64,000 nt of DNA, from NCBI RefSeq assembly GCF_022458985.1, contig NC_061782.1:23263672-23327671 (forward strand). Direction: 5' to 3'. The first letter of the stretch is position 1, and every line of letters starts with the position of its first letter. The notes below the pieces were generated by a model, which searched no databases, was not told where the DNA came from, and saw nothing but the letters and a program-made list of their open reading frames with translations. Positions 13,191 to 26,842 of the stretch are shown here, one piece after another. The stretch is from Mugil cephalus. Its lineage: Eukaryota > Chordata > Actinopteri > Mugiliformes > Mugilidae. Both the position numbers and the translations under genes were made by a program.

Positions 13191-15090
13191 ACACACACTA
13201 AACACACAGTGAAGTCCTACCATGGCGTCTACCGTCGAAGCGTCGGCGCTCATAAACAGACGCTTACCCTGCGAATACTACCAGAACACACTAAATACAA
13301 ACTAAATACATTAAACTATGCCTCAACGTACCGTACTGACTAAAACATGTTGACACACTAAATATTAAGCATTTAAAAAATGCAGAACAACACACTAAAC
13401 GCCTGAAGAGCAAACACAGATTGAATCTAAACACACAGACACACTAGCTGGACAAAGCTGGGGGATCATCGTCTTTATTTGAATCATTGTATCTTTTCCA
13501 TGATGTTGCCCGGGACCATGACCACAGCAACATAAAATATACAGTATGTTTGGTTGGTGTAAAAGAACAAAAATATAAATATATAGTATATATATAGGTG
13601 ACACTAAAATATTCTTTTTTTCTTTTTCTTTTTTCTGTTTTTTTTTCAATGAAAGGTTTGAGATTTTTAGTGGCCAGCTGATAACTACTATGTGGTGATG
13701 GATTTGGATGCTTTACTTGGGGAATGCAGATGATGTGATGTGGGGGTTCTTGGTTTTTATTGAGGAGGGCGGGGGCGAGGGTCCTGTGTTGATACTGAAA
13801 GACATGTTGTTTGTTAATGTAAGATTACACACACACACACACGCACACACACACGGGCTTATCTTCCAACATTTCATACTGAACACACACGGACACACTA
13901 CGAGTTGTATAACATGGTGATGTTTTCTTTCTTTTTTTCTAGCTAGTCGTAACATGAACTTTTTGTGGGTAAAAAGATATAATATCTGTATTCTGCTTTG
14001 ATGTGAACTGAACTTGTCTGTTTTTAATGTCTATGTTTTATTATTTTTACGACAATGATTACAACAATTTGCCAAATGTGCTGACACTAAAAAAAAATTG
14101 TGTATCAGGGCGTGGAAGTGGTGGAGTGTTTAACGGTGTGACTCTGCGGCAGCTCTGTTGAGGGACATTTTGCGATTGGAACAAACTACAGAAACACTCA
14201 GATATTCTCTTCAGCTGCTGTTAATCAACTGTCCAGACTAAGTACAGCTCCAGCAGGCGCAGGTCTTTTCTGAAAAGAAGGCCGAAATGTTCAGATTTCT
14301 TGTTTTACTCCTTATCTTCACACTCTAAATCCCTACTGAAGGAGCAGTGCCTTGCTCAAAGGCGACTTAGCAGCAGCTGGTGAGAGTTAGTACTCCGTGG
14401 TTAGTCTAAACGTGTTAGTACTTAATTCAAGTAGGAAGTAAATTTAACCAATTTTTCCACAGAAAGGCAAATAAATACTATTCGATCTCAGACCTGGAGC
14501 TGCAATAAGACAAAAAATAAATATATATATATGTACACACTTTTGGTTTTCACTGGATTTGTAATTTCAATGATCCACCAACGAACTTTCCATACGAGTG
14601 GTTACACTTTCTGCTGCGGTTGTTTGCGGGACCTTTTGAGGACATACTTTTTACAAAGTGCAGTCTGATTTCTTTTCTTCTTGATCAAGGCATGGCAAGG
14701 GCTACATTTGGGGACATGTACACAAACCATGCAGCTCTCATACCAGCCCTCTGGTGATGTGCTACTAACCCCAGGGCTCTGTCTTGAAGGCTCATTCTGC
14801 ATACTATTCAGGACTTTGACCTACAAAAGTTTGAGATTCAAATCTGGAAGCCAAGTTGCAAAGTAAAGAAACATTTACTCAAATCTACTACTACTAGGCT
14901 CTAGTAAATACACATTACTGTAGGTCCTGTTTCAACCATGTGTTTTGTCTGTAGTATGCTTTATGAGCATCAGAGGACAGATCTGTGGACGCGTTCTGCC
15001 ATTTGATGTGGAATGGTTGCCGTTTTCTTTCTAACTTCTCTTTTGTGTCTCTGATTCCACCGTGTAACTTAAATGACATGAATAAAATAA
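13191..15090 (+). other. Probable nckap1 3' UTR with poly(A) signal
   Basis: This noncoding stretch directly follows the nckap1 stop codon. It is AT-rich, with T-runs and a short (AC)n tract near 13830-13854. AATAAA hexamers occur near 14470 and at 15081-15086 (AATAAAATAAA), the latter being the best candidate for the distal cleavage signal. Mammalian NCKAP1 transcripts also have long 3' UTRs. The exact end cannot be read from DNA alone. Confidence 0.5.
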
Positions 15091-17191
15091 ACTTTAGGGC
15101 TGTCAGACCTGAGCTGTGAGTGTGTGGCGGTGCTTCATGCAAAAGTCCTGTGGCGGGGTGAGGTGGAAGCAGCTGAACAGAAAGACACCGGTTATCTTGT
15201 ATCAAATTTAGGTTTTCAATTACAGGTAAGTCACATCCAGTCATCGTAAGATACATATAAAGTTTTTGCCCCTCAGAATTTTCTTAATTTCATCTTAAAA
15301 ATGTCTCAACATCCTGACAGTAGACAAAGGAAATCTAAACGGATAAACTAAACGGATCAGGGTTGCATGGCAAAGTGGCAAGGAAGAGGTTTGGTTTAAT
15401 AGGATCTTTTGCTAAAATGTGATGTCGAAGGGGATTAGAAAAACATCACACTATTATATACTACTCACAACATACATGATGTCTGCAGCAAGCTTTTTAA
15501 TTCATCCCAGCTGTGTCATACAAAAGCCACCAGGAGGCACTGTAGGAAAACTCAACTCAATTAAGCTCAACAAAAAATCTATATATAAAATGTTCAAATG
15601 TTTTAATGCTGCTATTGCTAATCTGAAAATATATACAGATTATCCAAAACACAATCCCATTAACTAGTGTGCTGTTCAACTGTAATTGATATTACAGGTT
15701 GCATTGCTTTTTGAAAAGAAAATGTTATTTTAACTATCAGCTTGGACGCCAATTACATTTTAAATCCAAAACTATAACAGACTAAACATTGTGGCACACA
15801 TTTAGTATTTCATGGCACTTATCTCGAAAGCGATCACCTTTATTCATAATAGCAGCCATTATCATGTTATTAACTAGCTGTGGATACCCTTGTAGAAAAG
15901 ATGTTTCTTCAGGTTGATTCCAAATTTAAACATTAATTGTGTTATTTACTACAATATGTTTGCGTTTCATTTGCTATAATTTTTACATGGCTGACATTCT
16001 ATAAACTTGTAGCAGCAAACGAAGACCAAAAATTTGCTGCTACTCACACTAAAAATCTACGCAACAATGTTACATCTAACGGTAAGAAAAGGGATCCAGA
16101 TTCATGTTATAGTCCTTCAACATGTGAGCCTTCGGAGTGATTACAAAACGATAGTTATACAATTAGCTAGCAAATAATCACTCAATTTGATAATTAAGCC
16201 AGTTAACTTTTGTTTCTTTTTAAATCAAGGTATTCCTTTGTGGTTTTCCATTGTTTTAGAATGAAATGACATTTTACGATGCATAATAAGTGGATTCGTT
16301 AGCTCGTTTGGCTAGGTGGCTAACCGGAGCTGTTAAAGCTGCCTTACAATGGTGTCGCCCGATAATGGCAATTACAATATAGTAACTGGATTTTTTTCTG
16401 TGAAGACTTAACAACCTATGATATGTTTGCTGGTGTTTATTTCAAAAATGGTGTAGTAGTCAAGTAAAGGAATAGTTGACCATATTTAGTTATCCGGTTG
16501 GCTTGCTAGCTGTTAGCCTCTGTGGCCCATTGATGGCCAGAGTTGCCCGGCAACAGTGTTTTCACTGCTTAGTCCACATCTTGAAGGCCACGTGAAATAT
16601 TTTTGTATGTTTGCTATTGTGTCCTTTAAAGGACAAACCGTTAACAGCAATGAAAACATATGTGGAGAATGTCTTAATTAGTTAATTAGTTGTCAGACTA
16701 TCCAGTTGTGTGTGGAGTAATTTGTTTACTCTTTAGCTGTTGAAACATCCCATAATGACTCGCAAGGCTAACAAGTTTTACCTTTCACGCCAAAAGTGTT
16801 AAAATCTTGCCTATCTTTGAGGTCAGCTGTTGCAATGGCCTTTATTTGTTGTCATTCTGCTGCTTGTGGGAAGAATCGAGAAGAAGGGTTGTATTTCAAT
16901 GTATGGACATAAACAGGACAAACACATGGAAGTTTAATTCTAGGGGTTACAATACTCAGGTGAAGGTCCATGAAGTTTAGCTGAATGTAGTGAGTCAGCC
17001 GCGGGTTATTTCCAGTCCAGTGCGTCAGAGAGTAAAGCTGTGGACACTGGTTTAACACATTAAACCTGCACAGAGGTCGGCTCTCAACTGATTGTGGTGG
17101 ACGTCAGAGTTCATCTGCTGGTTTGTCCAGAATATCGAAGATAAGTTGTCCTTCTCTTATGTGCTGAAATGTGTTTGCTGGATTAATCACC
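15091..17191. other. Intergenic / convergent 3' region between nckap1 and ppp1r1c
   Basis: No coding exon is recognisable here. On the minus strand an AATAAA lies at 16841-16846, about 350 nt past the ppp1r1c stop, and is a candidate poly(A) signal for that gene. The text around 15270-15330 (ctcagaattttcttaatttc, then agtagacaaaggaaat) resembles a worn Tc1 terminal fragment. The rest is AT-rich single-copy-looking sequence. Confidence 0.4.
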
Positions 17192-20100
17192 CTAAGGGTT
17201 GGTTTCCACCTCTTCCTCCTCCTCAGGTACAGAGTTTTCCAGCTTACCTGCACAAACAAACAAACAAACAAACGCAGATGACTCAAATTCATACCCAACG
17301 CCCTCAGAGGAAAAACAAAAAGAAACCTAGTACAGGTTGTTATATACATCAAGAGTGTTACTTCAAAGTATTCAAGCCCTTCAGAACTGCATTTCTGCAT
17401 AAAAATAACTCAAACATCCCTGGATTTTCCTGTAAGTAATGAAAATTATATGGAAATATTGTACTTGTACAATTATTTATTCAGAAAAAATAACCAATAT
17501 TTAATGTTTGTGAGGAGCAAAAGTATGTGAACCTTTGTTTTTTGGTATCTGCTGCAACTAAATATTTCTGATAACTCCTGATTAGTCGTCTATAGCAGCT
17601 TGGAGGAATTTTAGCCCATTCCTCAGCACAGGGTTTCCTCACATGAACTGTTTGCTTCAGGTTCTTCCGCAGCATTTCTATCGGATTAAGGTCAGGACTT
17701 TGACTTGGCCATTCACATTCATTTCATTCTTTCGTAGAACAACTTGTGTGCTTGGACTAATTACACTGGGTTCCTTTGTGACCTCTAGAACTGTGCATCT
17801 TGCTTTTGGCTGATCTTCTGACTGTGGATTTGTGGATTCCAAACGTTTTTTGTTTTTTTTTAACATTTTTCCAGCCTGATGAGCAACAGCAACTCTTTTT
17901 ATAAGCTCCTCAGAAAGCTCCTCTCTCCTGCCCTTCATACACTACACAAAAACATGCTATGAATCTGACTATGACGATTCTTTTTTTTTTTTAACTAACC
18001 AGGCCTCTAACTTCAGCAGAAAATCAGCTGATGTTTTGAGTAATTTTTGTGTAGAAGTGTAGAAAATTCTGAACACTGTCAAATTTTTAAGCATTGCCAT
18101 ATACACTATATACAATAAAATATGTAATATCACAATTACCACATAACAAATGTCTTCTACATAAGCACTCATGAACCACTGCCAACAAATATTTTCACTT
18201 ACAGCATACACAAGCCATTGACTGAGCTTGTCAGTACACTCCACATATAGAGGGACATATAGTGACAGCAATGATGCTGTCACACAGTAACAGCAGTCAT
18301 ATATGCCATTCAAAATGTTAACATCCACGTTGATGAAATTTTAACTGACATTTTAAAACAATGGCCTAAAAAGGTATTTACAAAAAAAAAAAAAATTGAC
18401 AAGCATGTCCTTTTTGTTTAAAGCTGTACATTGGACGTAGGAAGAGGGAATAACCAGTTAACGCTTTAGAGAAGTGCATGCAACACGTTTTCAGTGTAAT
18501 AGAACAGGAATAGTCAATGCAAACGCATACATAATATGATTATAGATCTCAGTCTTCTTCCTGCTGCGCGTCCTGTGGGAGTTCAGCCTCCCACGTGATT
18601 TTAAAAACGCACCGAGACATTTCAGCTGCTAATGCTCTGGAGCACAGATGCCGATCTCCAAACAGAGCAAGTCACACACTCTAAATGTTTTAATCTCTTA
18701 ATGGTTATCCCAGTGCTCTCTTCTGTCCCCAAGGAAGAATGTTTTAGTTTGTTTTGGAAGATCATCAAGAGCATGAAGCTAATCCCTGAATACTACTAAA
18801 CCTTAAGTCTAGAAATAGACGTTTGAAAACTGTCCAAAAAAAGATAAAGACCACTCGGACATGGTGTAAACTTTTGAATATAATGCATCTTTATTCACAG
18901 CCAAAGGGTGTTAAACTTAAACCAAGACCTCTATGTGCAAGTGTCTTTTCATGGCAGAGAAGGAGAAACCAGAAGAGACTAGTGCAGCACAAGAGTGGAG
19001 CGACGTGTAAGTCAGATGAACAGCGGTGAAAGGGAAGAGTCGGTTACTGAGAGGCGAGGTGTTAGTAAAGTAAAGATGAAAGGCAGCTATCGGGAGACCG
19101 AGTCAGGACTGGAGGCTTCCTTTTTGTGGTCACATGACAAATCTGGGAAGCGGAGAGAGAAGGAAGGAGGCGGAGGTTGTTGGAAGAGAGATTGCATGCA
19201 AAGCCACAAAAGAGGGAGAGACAGAGGTTAGTACCATTGTTCTGGTCTCAAGAAATGTACACAACATAGACAGGACATAGACATAGACATGGAGTGAAGA
19301 GTTAGTGTGTTTATTATTGAATGATGCTTCTCATGGCTTTAATGCTGCATTAGAGTCCAGAAAAACATAAACTGATCGAGTAATTGAGAAATGATTTCAT
19401 ATTCAGCATTGGTTTAGATGTCCATGTAATTAACTTAACTGCAAATTCATTTAATCCTGTTTTCGTTCCTTTGGCTTGTTTTCAAAGCAAATACTAAGAC
19501 GCACTAACAAGCACGTCAGAACTGCAGGATTTGAATTTTACTTTACTTACAGGGACACTTTATATGTTAAAATTTAAAGCAAAGCAAAAATGAAGCAAAG
19601 AAAAAAAGTAATTCTTTGAAGGTTTTAGGTTTCTGGCCAAACAGTAGTGCATGCACAGATCAGCCATAACATTATTATAACCACTGAGAGGTGAAGTGAA
19701 TAACAATGATCTGATTATAACTCCCCATCAAAAGAAGTTCAAGGTAGGAAAAGCAGTAAAGTCCGGTTAGACGAGCTCAGGTTGCTGAAAAAGTTGATGC
19801 TTATTCTAATAGAAAGGTGTCATAACACACAATTTGTTTTATATGGGGTGGTGGAGCTGACCAATGACAAATTTCTGCTGGACCTTTGGTGCTGCCATTA
19901 ATGTGGATGTTACTTTTGATGTACTAAGCACTGGTGCAGACCATACATAAACGTTTTTCCCTGATGGCCTATGAATAATACTGCCACAAACCAACAATGC
20001 ACAACATCGAGTATTGACTTGGACCCCAAATACCTCAGATCTCAGTCCAACAGAGCATCTGTTCAGCCCTTGAATTAACATCCATCCAGGATGATCCAAG

Positions 20101-21309
20101 CACAAGCAGTCCTCCTTAACTCCATGTGATCTCACCTGCCATTAATACGTGTCCCCAGCCAGCACTTGAGATATGATCTCAGTTTGGCACTTTTGTAAAC
20201 ACCGTCATTTGGAGAGCAGTAGATTATTACAACAGCTGCTGTCTCTAATGAATCTACCTAGTGCTGCATCAGAACTACAACCTGTCTCGCTCACTGAAAG
20301 CACACTGGTTACGTTATTATGCATTTATTGTTATCTTTGTGTGCAGTACAAATTAGATCATGGTGCTGGATATTGCAGCACACCTTCAGCAGTCTCGAGG
20401 AGTTCAAGAAGAAAGGCACGTGGTCATAATGTTGTGGCTGATCAGTACAAATAATAGTGACATAACTCAGATTTTGTTTAAGTACGAGGAACATTGGCCA
20501 GTGGAACTCCATTAATAAAGTAGTTGGCCTTGAAGCCACAGTAAGTACATCAAGAAATTAATTTTACCCCCTGAGCTGTTGCTTTCTGCCACGGCTCTCT
20601 CCTGATTGGCTAACGGCAGACATGTCTCATTCCCATTGGCCTCCTCTGGCCCATTGTGATTGGCCCACAGGGAAGAGGCATAAAGCTGCGCTGTAATTGG
20701 GCTCAGCTGGCTGTCTGAGAAGAGCCCTGCCTCCAGAAGGTGTTGCTCCACCCCCAGCTGTAGCTCTGAGGAGAGAAGAGCACCTCTAGTGGAGAGACGC
20801 TTCAACTGCAGGTGCATCGCTATGCAGCGGAAGCAGGGCCATTGAAAAAAAATTTAAAACTAAAAATTCTTTGAAACTGAAAGTGAACGAGCAGAAAAAC
20901 AAAACAAAAACAAAAAGGAAACTGAAGATTAGAAGAAAAGTTTTGGCTTTCCTTGATATCTTGTATGAACCAGAAATATCTTCTCAGCCGGGAGTGAGAC
21001 ATTGTAAAAAATACATAAAAAATATTTAGCAGCTGTTTAGTCAAGACAGTTGTCAGTGGTAAATATCCATAATTATCCAAAGACACAAGAGCAAACTAGT
21101 TTTTATGCAAATACCAAATAAAGTCAGCTTAAATATTAAATGCCTCATAAGTCCAGATAAAAAAAAGAAAAAAAACTAGAATACTGTAAAACATCACAGG
21201 ATGAGAATAAATCCTCATGAGATCCATAAATACAACACGTCTTTTTCTGATCCTGCAGAATGTCAAGGCCTGGCATGTGTTTGGTGCAGTCATTCACGAG
21301 GCCCTTGGC

Positions 21310-21401
<92 letters not shown>

Positions 21402-24400
21402 AGGCGGGATCAATAAAAGAAAAGCTTTTACTGCCTCCGCTTCCCAGAAACAAGTCAGAGCTGCGTTCTCTGCCAGTGCCCTGCACACCTTCACCCTTTA
21501 AATTCACCACATTCTACTTCCTCGTCCCACCTTGTTCCCCAAACCGCACACCTTTACCGTTTAAAACTCCAGTCATTCATAAATGATCACATCTAAACCA
21601 GATATGCAGCTCTGCTTCGTCAGCCTCCATATACGCTGCTCCCTCTGGTCTCTACTTTCTAGGGAGTAGCTGTGGAGCTGTTTTATAAATTATTCAGGAC
21701 AAGTGATGATGACAAAATGACAACAACAACGAGCTCTGTAGTGATGAAAACCAGCAGACATGGGGATCTTTGCGTCGTGTTATTGGCCAGAGCAGAGCTG
21801 TGTTAGCCTGTAGAGTTTCTAGTTTCCATGGATACTATATTCCACTAATAACCAGAATAAAAAAGCCTCATGTAAACACTTGAGTCTGAGCAGACTAATT
21901 AATCAGATGTAGAGGGGTGGTGTAAACCTCTGATGATGGGTGCTTTCTGAGCATGTTTGTCCCACATGGAATAAACATCATCTCCTCCTCTCTGCTCAGC
22001 GTTGTTAATAAAGTTGGGAAAAGAAACTTCTCCTCCTCCTTCTTCCTCCATATTCATCATCTTAATCTCGACCTCCATTTCTTCTTCTCCTCACCCTTCC
22101 GTTCATTTTCCTTCTCCCTTTTCGCCTAATTTATTCTTCTCCTCCGTCTCCTTTTTCTTTTGCCCTTCCTCCTTCTCTGTCTTCTTCATTTTCCTTGGTG
22201 TCTTCTTCTCCTCCATCTCCTCTTCCCCTTTCTTCTTTCCCTCCTTCTTCTTTTTATGTTCCTCTTCCGTCTTCTCCGTCTCATACACTTTCTTCTGCTC
22301 CTGCTCATTCCTCCTTCCCTTTCTTTTTTTCCCCATTGTCCTTGCAAATATACCTTTCACAGATGTACATGGTGGATTTGTTGCAGGCTGTCTTCACCTG
22401 CAGATTTATACTGTATGCTTTTAACCACACTCGAGCCGGAGACACGGAGGAAGACGAAACATAGACCAAAATAAAAATACAGAAGATCGCCGGCCTCATT
22501 CTTAAAGTTAAAACTCAGATTTGAGCTGATAATTGGGTTTCAGTAGTAACCCTGAGCACCAACTCCAACCAGCTGGATCTACAGATCAGACTCTACAACA
22601 CAAGAGCTCAAAGAACGACCAAAACCCAGCAACGAAAACAGAAATGGGGCCACGGGTAACAGAAAGAATGTCAAACAACATGTTGTACAGCAAAACAAAC
22701 AGAGCGTCCATCATAAAGGCAAAGCACATAGACGCCATGAAGCTCAGAGGAGAGGAAGGAAGAGACGGGTGTGTACACAGCTGCAACAAAACCAGCATAG
22801 CAGCTGATAATACAGAATGAAACACACTGTGGACTGAGAGCATGAAAAGTCTCTTCTTAGTCTCGTTAAATAAAATAACATTTAAGCTTTTTAAATGACT
22901 TCCAACAGCGTGTCTAATGTGTGTCCTGGTCACGGCGTAAATCAAATCAGACGACCTCTGCTTTGTGACAGACAAGAGTCGCTCTTGTTGCTCATGAACC
23001 AGAATTAAAAGCTCTGCAGCGTAATGGAAGAAACCAACAATGGATGCTTTCTGTTACTCATGGATTCAAGGCACCTTCACTTTGGTATCAAGCAAATGCT
23101 TTTAGTTTGAATTTTAAATGCTGTTGTTGTCTGGCCCTATTTGCTGCAGATGATCTCTGCTTTCCACAAATTAGAAAAAAACAGATCAGCAGAGAGACTC
23201 AAGATGCACCAATCCTCCTCGTAATCCTCTCCCCCGGGGGAAATAAATTTCCTCCGCTTTCCGTGCACAGAGGGTCTTTTGTAAATGCTGTAGGCGTCAT
23301 GCACATCTTGTAGAATCATGCATCGGGAGGAGCCGTTAAGCTGTCCTGCGTTTACCTTTCATGGTGGGAGGGGCGTAGGTGCTCTGCTTCCTCTGAGAGG
23401 TATCTGAAGCCTGCAGGCCAAAAGAAAGGACAAAGACCCTCAGGTTATTGTGACAAGATGACAGACCTACAACTCAAATTCAAATGTTCTCAGGCAAGAG
23501 CTGGAGGCTTCTACAGAGTAAGTGATTCTTCTCTGAGGCTGATGATGGTGTCTGGTTAACTGGAGAAACAGCAAAGTGTGTTGGAAGTGTGTACCTGCAC
23601 CCGTGTGTGTGTTCACGCCCATTTATACAAACCTGTGACTCTCCACTGGCGTTGAGTTGATCTCCAACATCTGCAAGGAGAGACGAGAGCTGCAGTGAGC
23701 GCTTCATCCTTTCAGCCCTTAAATGTGTCACAAGCTGGCAACGGAGGGTTAGTCAGTGTGTTGGTTTAAAACCCAAAACTGGTCAGTTCTTAAGAGTTTG
23801 GCTTCCTGGAGACACTCTGTGGTGATGATGTGATGGGACAACTTTTACATGAAGGTGGAGGTTGTAAATGAAGGGATTACTGTGGTCAACACATCCGCTG
23901 TGGATGGATTATGAGGCAATAGGTGACGGAAAGAGATGAAACCACTACAGAAAGTGTTAGTGTTTGGTCTCTACAGCCATTTTGTCTCTGTTTTGTATGA
24001 GTTTACATTTGTTTGTGTCTCATTTTGCATCTAGTTTCAGTAAATTTGCACCCGTCACAGTTGTTTTGGTGTTTGGTTTGCCGCTGATGGTTGGTTGACC
24101 ACTTGTTTCCATTTGGTTAGTTTTCACTGGTTTGGTGGATTTGAGTGCTTTTCCAGCTGTTTTGCTTCCAGCAGTGGTCCTACAGTGTCTTTTGTCCCCC
24201 TTTACCATCTTGTTTTCTCCACTTAATGTTGATTATGAATCTATTTTCTAGACTATTTGCATCTCTGTTTGGTTGCTTCTTTTTTCCTGTTCTACATTTG
24301 ACAAAGGTCAAACACCTACAGGTGTTTTAGGTCATCTGATGTTCCAATAGGAAATATTCCCTATCAGTAAAACAGAGGTCATCTCCATCCTTTGGCCTTT

Positions 24401-26795
24401 GTTAATGCATCAGGTAGTACCTCTACAGGTGATTATCGTCTCAGTGACTCAGATGTTGCTTTACGAGATGCAGCGATCACCAAAAGTTGATTTATTCCCT
24501 CTAACGCATTTTATCCTGCATATTTTTTAAAACAAAACCAACAATCTGTTCGCCTCCACACACGTCCTCGCTGCTCTGTGACTCAGCAGCCTCAAGCACA
24601 GTTTTTAATAAATCTTTAAAAATGATTTGCAAGTTGACCTTTTAAACAAGACTCAAAAAACAAAAAATTATGCAGGCAGAGCTGCTGTTTTGACAGTCAA
24701 CTTGATAGGTAATTTATCTGGGGACTGTTTGCAGCTGTGGATCGAGGCACATTTGGAGCTCTGGTGGTAAATGTTCTTTTCTACTCAATGGTACTGGAAG
24801 CTCTTTGCAGTCGGAATGACACATCAATACATTTTCCTTTTTTAAAAGAGGTGATGATCACCCGATGCATTAACAAGCGCCAAAGGAGACAGGATGGTTA
24901 TTATTCCTTGTTGGAATGTGTATGAAATGACCCAAAACCCAGAGAAAACAAGCCAATATTATGGAAACAACATTATGACAGAGAGGCTTAGACTAAACTG
25001 AAGGAAAACAGCTACAAAGACTTTAAACAAACTGAAACACAAGCAAACAGTTATATGCATTATTAATTACAGAGAAATATGATACTTGTTATACAATGAA
25101 GTCACTTTTGGTTTAGTTTTTATTTTATATATAAATATATATTTAAGGTGAGTCACAGTAGGCAACAACTTTTTTTCTCCCACTGATCAATTTTGAGATT
25201 TTTGGCTATTTTGCTTAAGTAACATGTCCTCTATCAAACTAAAATGCACATTGATGTACATTCATGTGTTCATTTCATTACACTTTGTCTCTGTTGCGCC
25301 TCCAATTTCCTATATTGACTAAAAGTCCGTTTTCTAAGCCTTGTAGCACTGTGAGCGTCATCATTACTCCGGCATATGAGGTACCACTGTGAAGCTCTTT
25401 TTCTCCTGCAGAAGTCTGTCAGGTCCAAATATGGTCACATCCTTTCTATTGGCAACCAATCGTGAAAGTAGAAAGGCCCATCTGAAGCTAAACTCGCACT
25501 CTCATTGGTTGGTGTCGATTTCTGATAATATGATTCGTTCAAAGGCGTCACATGACCGGATAATCTGCCGATCTGTGTTTATCTGCGAGGGACATTTAAA
25601 AATGCTGTGAAGTCTTCTCCAAGAAGAAAATTACAGCTCATATTAGCAAGAGAAGTCAAGGAAAAGACATGAAGTAGAGGAGAGGCAAGTCAGACTCATC
25701 TGAGTTCATCCGGTCGTAAACTGTCTTTGGTAAAAGGGGACGAAGATGGATCATCATTCATGTCTCACACTTGAATTAACTTATTGAAAATTTAATCCGA
25801 TATTTTAGTATTATATATATTGATTTGATTATATGATATGTTTTGAAGGATTTGAGCAGATTTGGCTTTGGTTCATAGTGGTTTCCAATAAAAATCTACA
25901 TGGTTTTGTAATGTAAATCTTTAAAGGCCGTTTTCTCAAAATGAGTTTTTCTGCTACTCTGAGCCACAAATCTCCACTTCAGCAGCACTTACACATGCCA
26001 GACTTTCCAGATTTATTCATGACTACATTCTGCACGTATTTACAGGGGGGATTTTTCATATATCATTCAGAGCCTGATTTGTATAACATTTTACTCCAAA
26101 AAACATGGCAAAAAATGTATTTATATATATTATATTTTTATATTTATTTATTTGTTTATTGGACTGTTGGACAGAAGATGCAGCTTGGAGGTCGTGGTTT
26201 CTTAAAATTTGCACTAATCTTAAACAATTTGCAAAATACTGAAAACAGTTTAAGACATTACATCGTCTCTTTCTGTCGTGTGGGCCTTGTTTATTCCAGA
26301 CTAAGAGCACAGGGTCATTTCTTGTTTTCACAGCTGCCAGCTGGATTTCTCTCCACCGACACTCAGGGATATGTTGCCTTAAAATGAACTCATTTACAAA
26401 ACAGCTTTTTAAAATCATCAACTGAATTCCTGGTACTTCATTTCTCTGAGAGGTTGACATTGTGTCCTTCTGTCTTATTTGTCTCCTCCGTTCCTGGTGT
26501 TTCTCATAGAAACAGACAAAATGGCTGCTTGAGAACACCTCAGATGCTCTGAGCTGAGCACAGAATGGAAGCAGGCCTATTATTCAATCAGTCAGATCCA
26601 GTGTAGAGAGATTTATAAAAGCTTAGAGCCACAACACACACACACACGCGCACGCACACACACACACACACACTTGAGGCATCCATCAGTCCAGTCTGAA
26701 TGCTCGGATCACTTACCAAAAGTAATCTAATAAAGGTTCCATTATAGCTGCAGCTTTTTAGCACTCTGACTCCCTCTCTATCTTTTAATGTAAAG

Positions 26796-26842
<47 letters not shown>

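Noticed and set aside
20512..20817. 101-codon minus-strand ORF as a ppp1r1c exon
   Set aside because: When joined in the required phase it meets a stop after about six codons. The exon at 17192-17247 fits the family's acidic tail instead.
21201..21586. Thr/His-repeat and Val/Cys-repeat ORFs
   Set aside because: Translations of the (CA)n microsatellite.
22002..22464. Ser/Phe/Pro-rich and Lys/Glu-rich ORFs
   Set aside because: Low-complexity readings of a polypyrimidine tract with no start context, splice sites or conservation evidence.
24737..25610. Short plus-strand ORFs as genes
   Set aside because: Intronic on the opposite strand of ppp1r1c, under 75 codons, with no recognisable sequence or signals.
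25941..26538. 148- and 160-codon overlapping ORFs on both strands
   Set aside because: They lie in a ppp1r1c intron with AT-rich codons, no recognisable protein text and no matching splice pattern.
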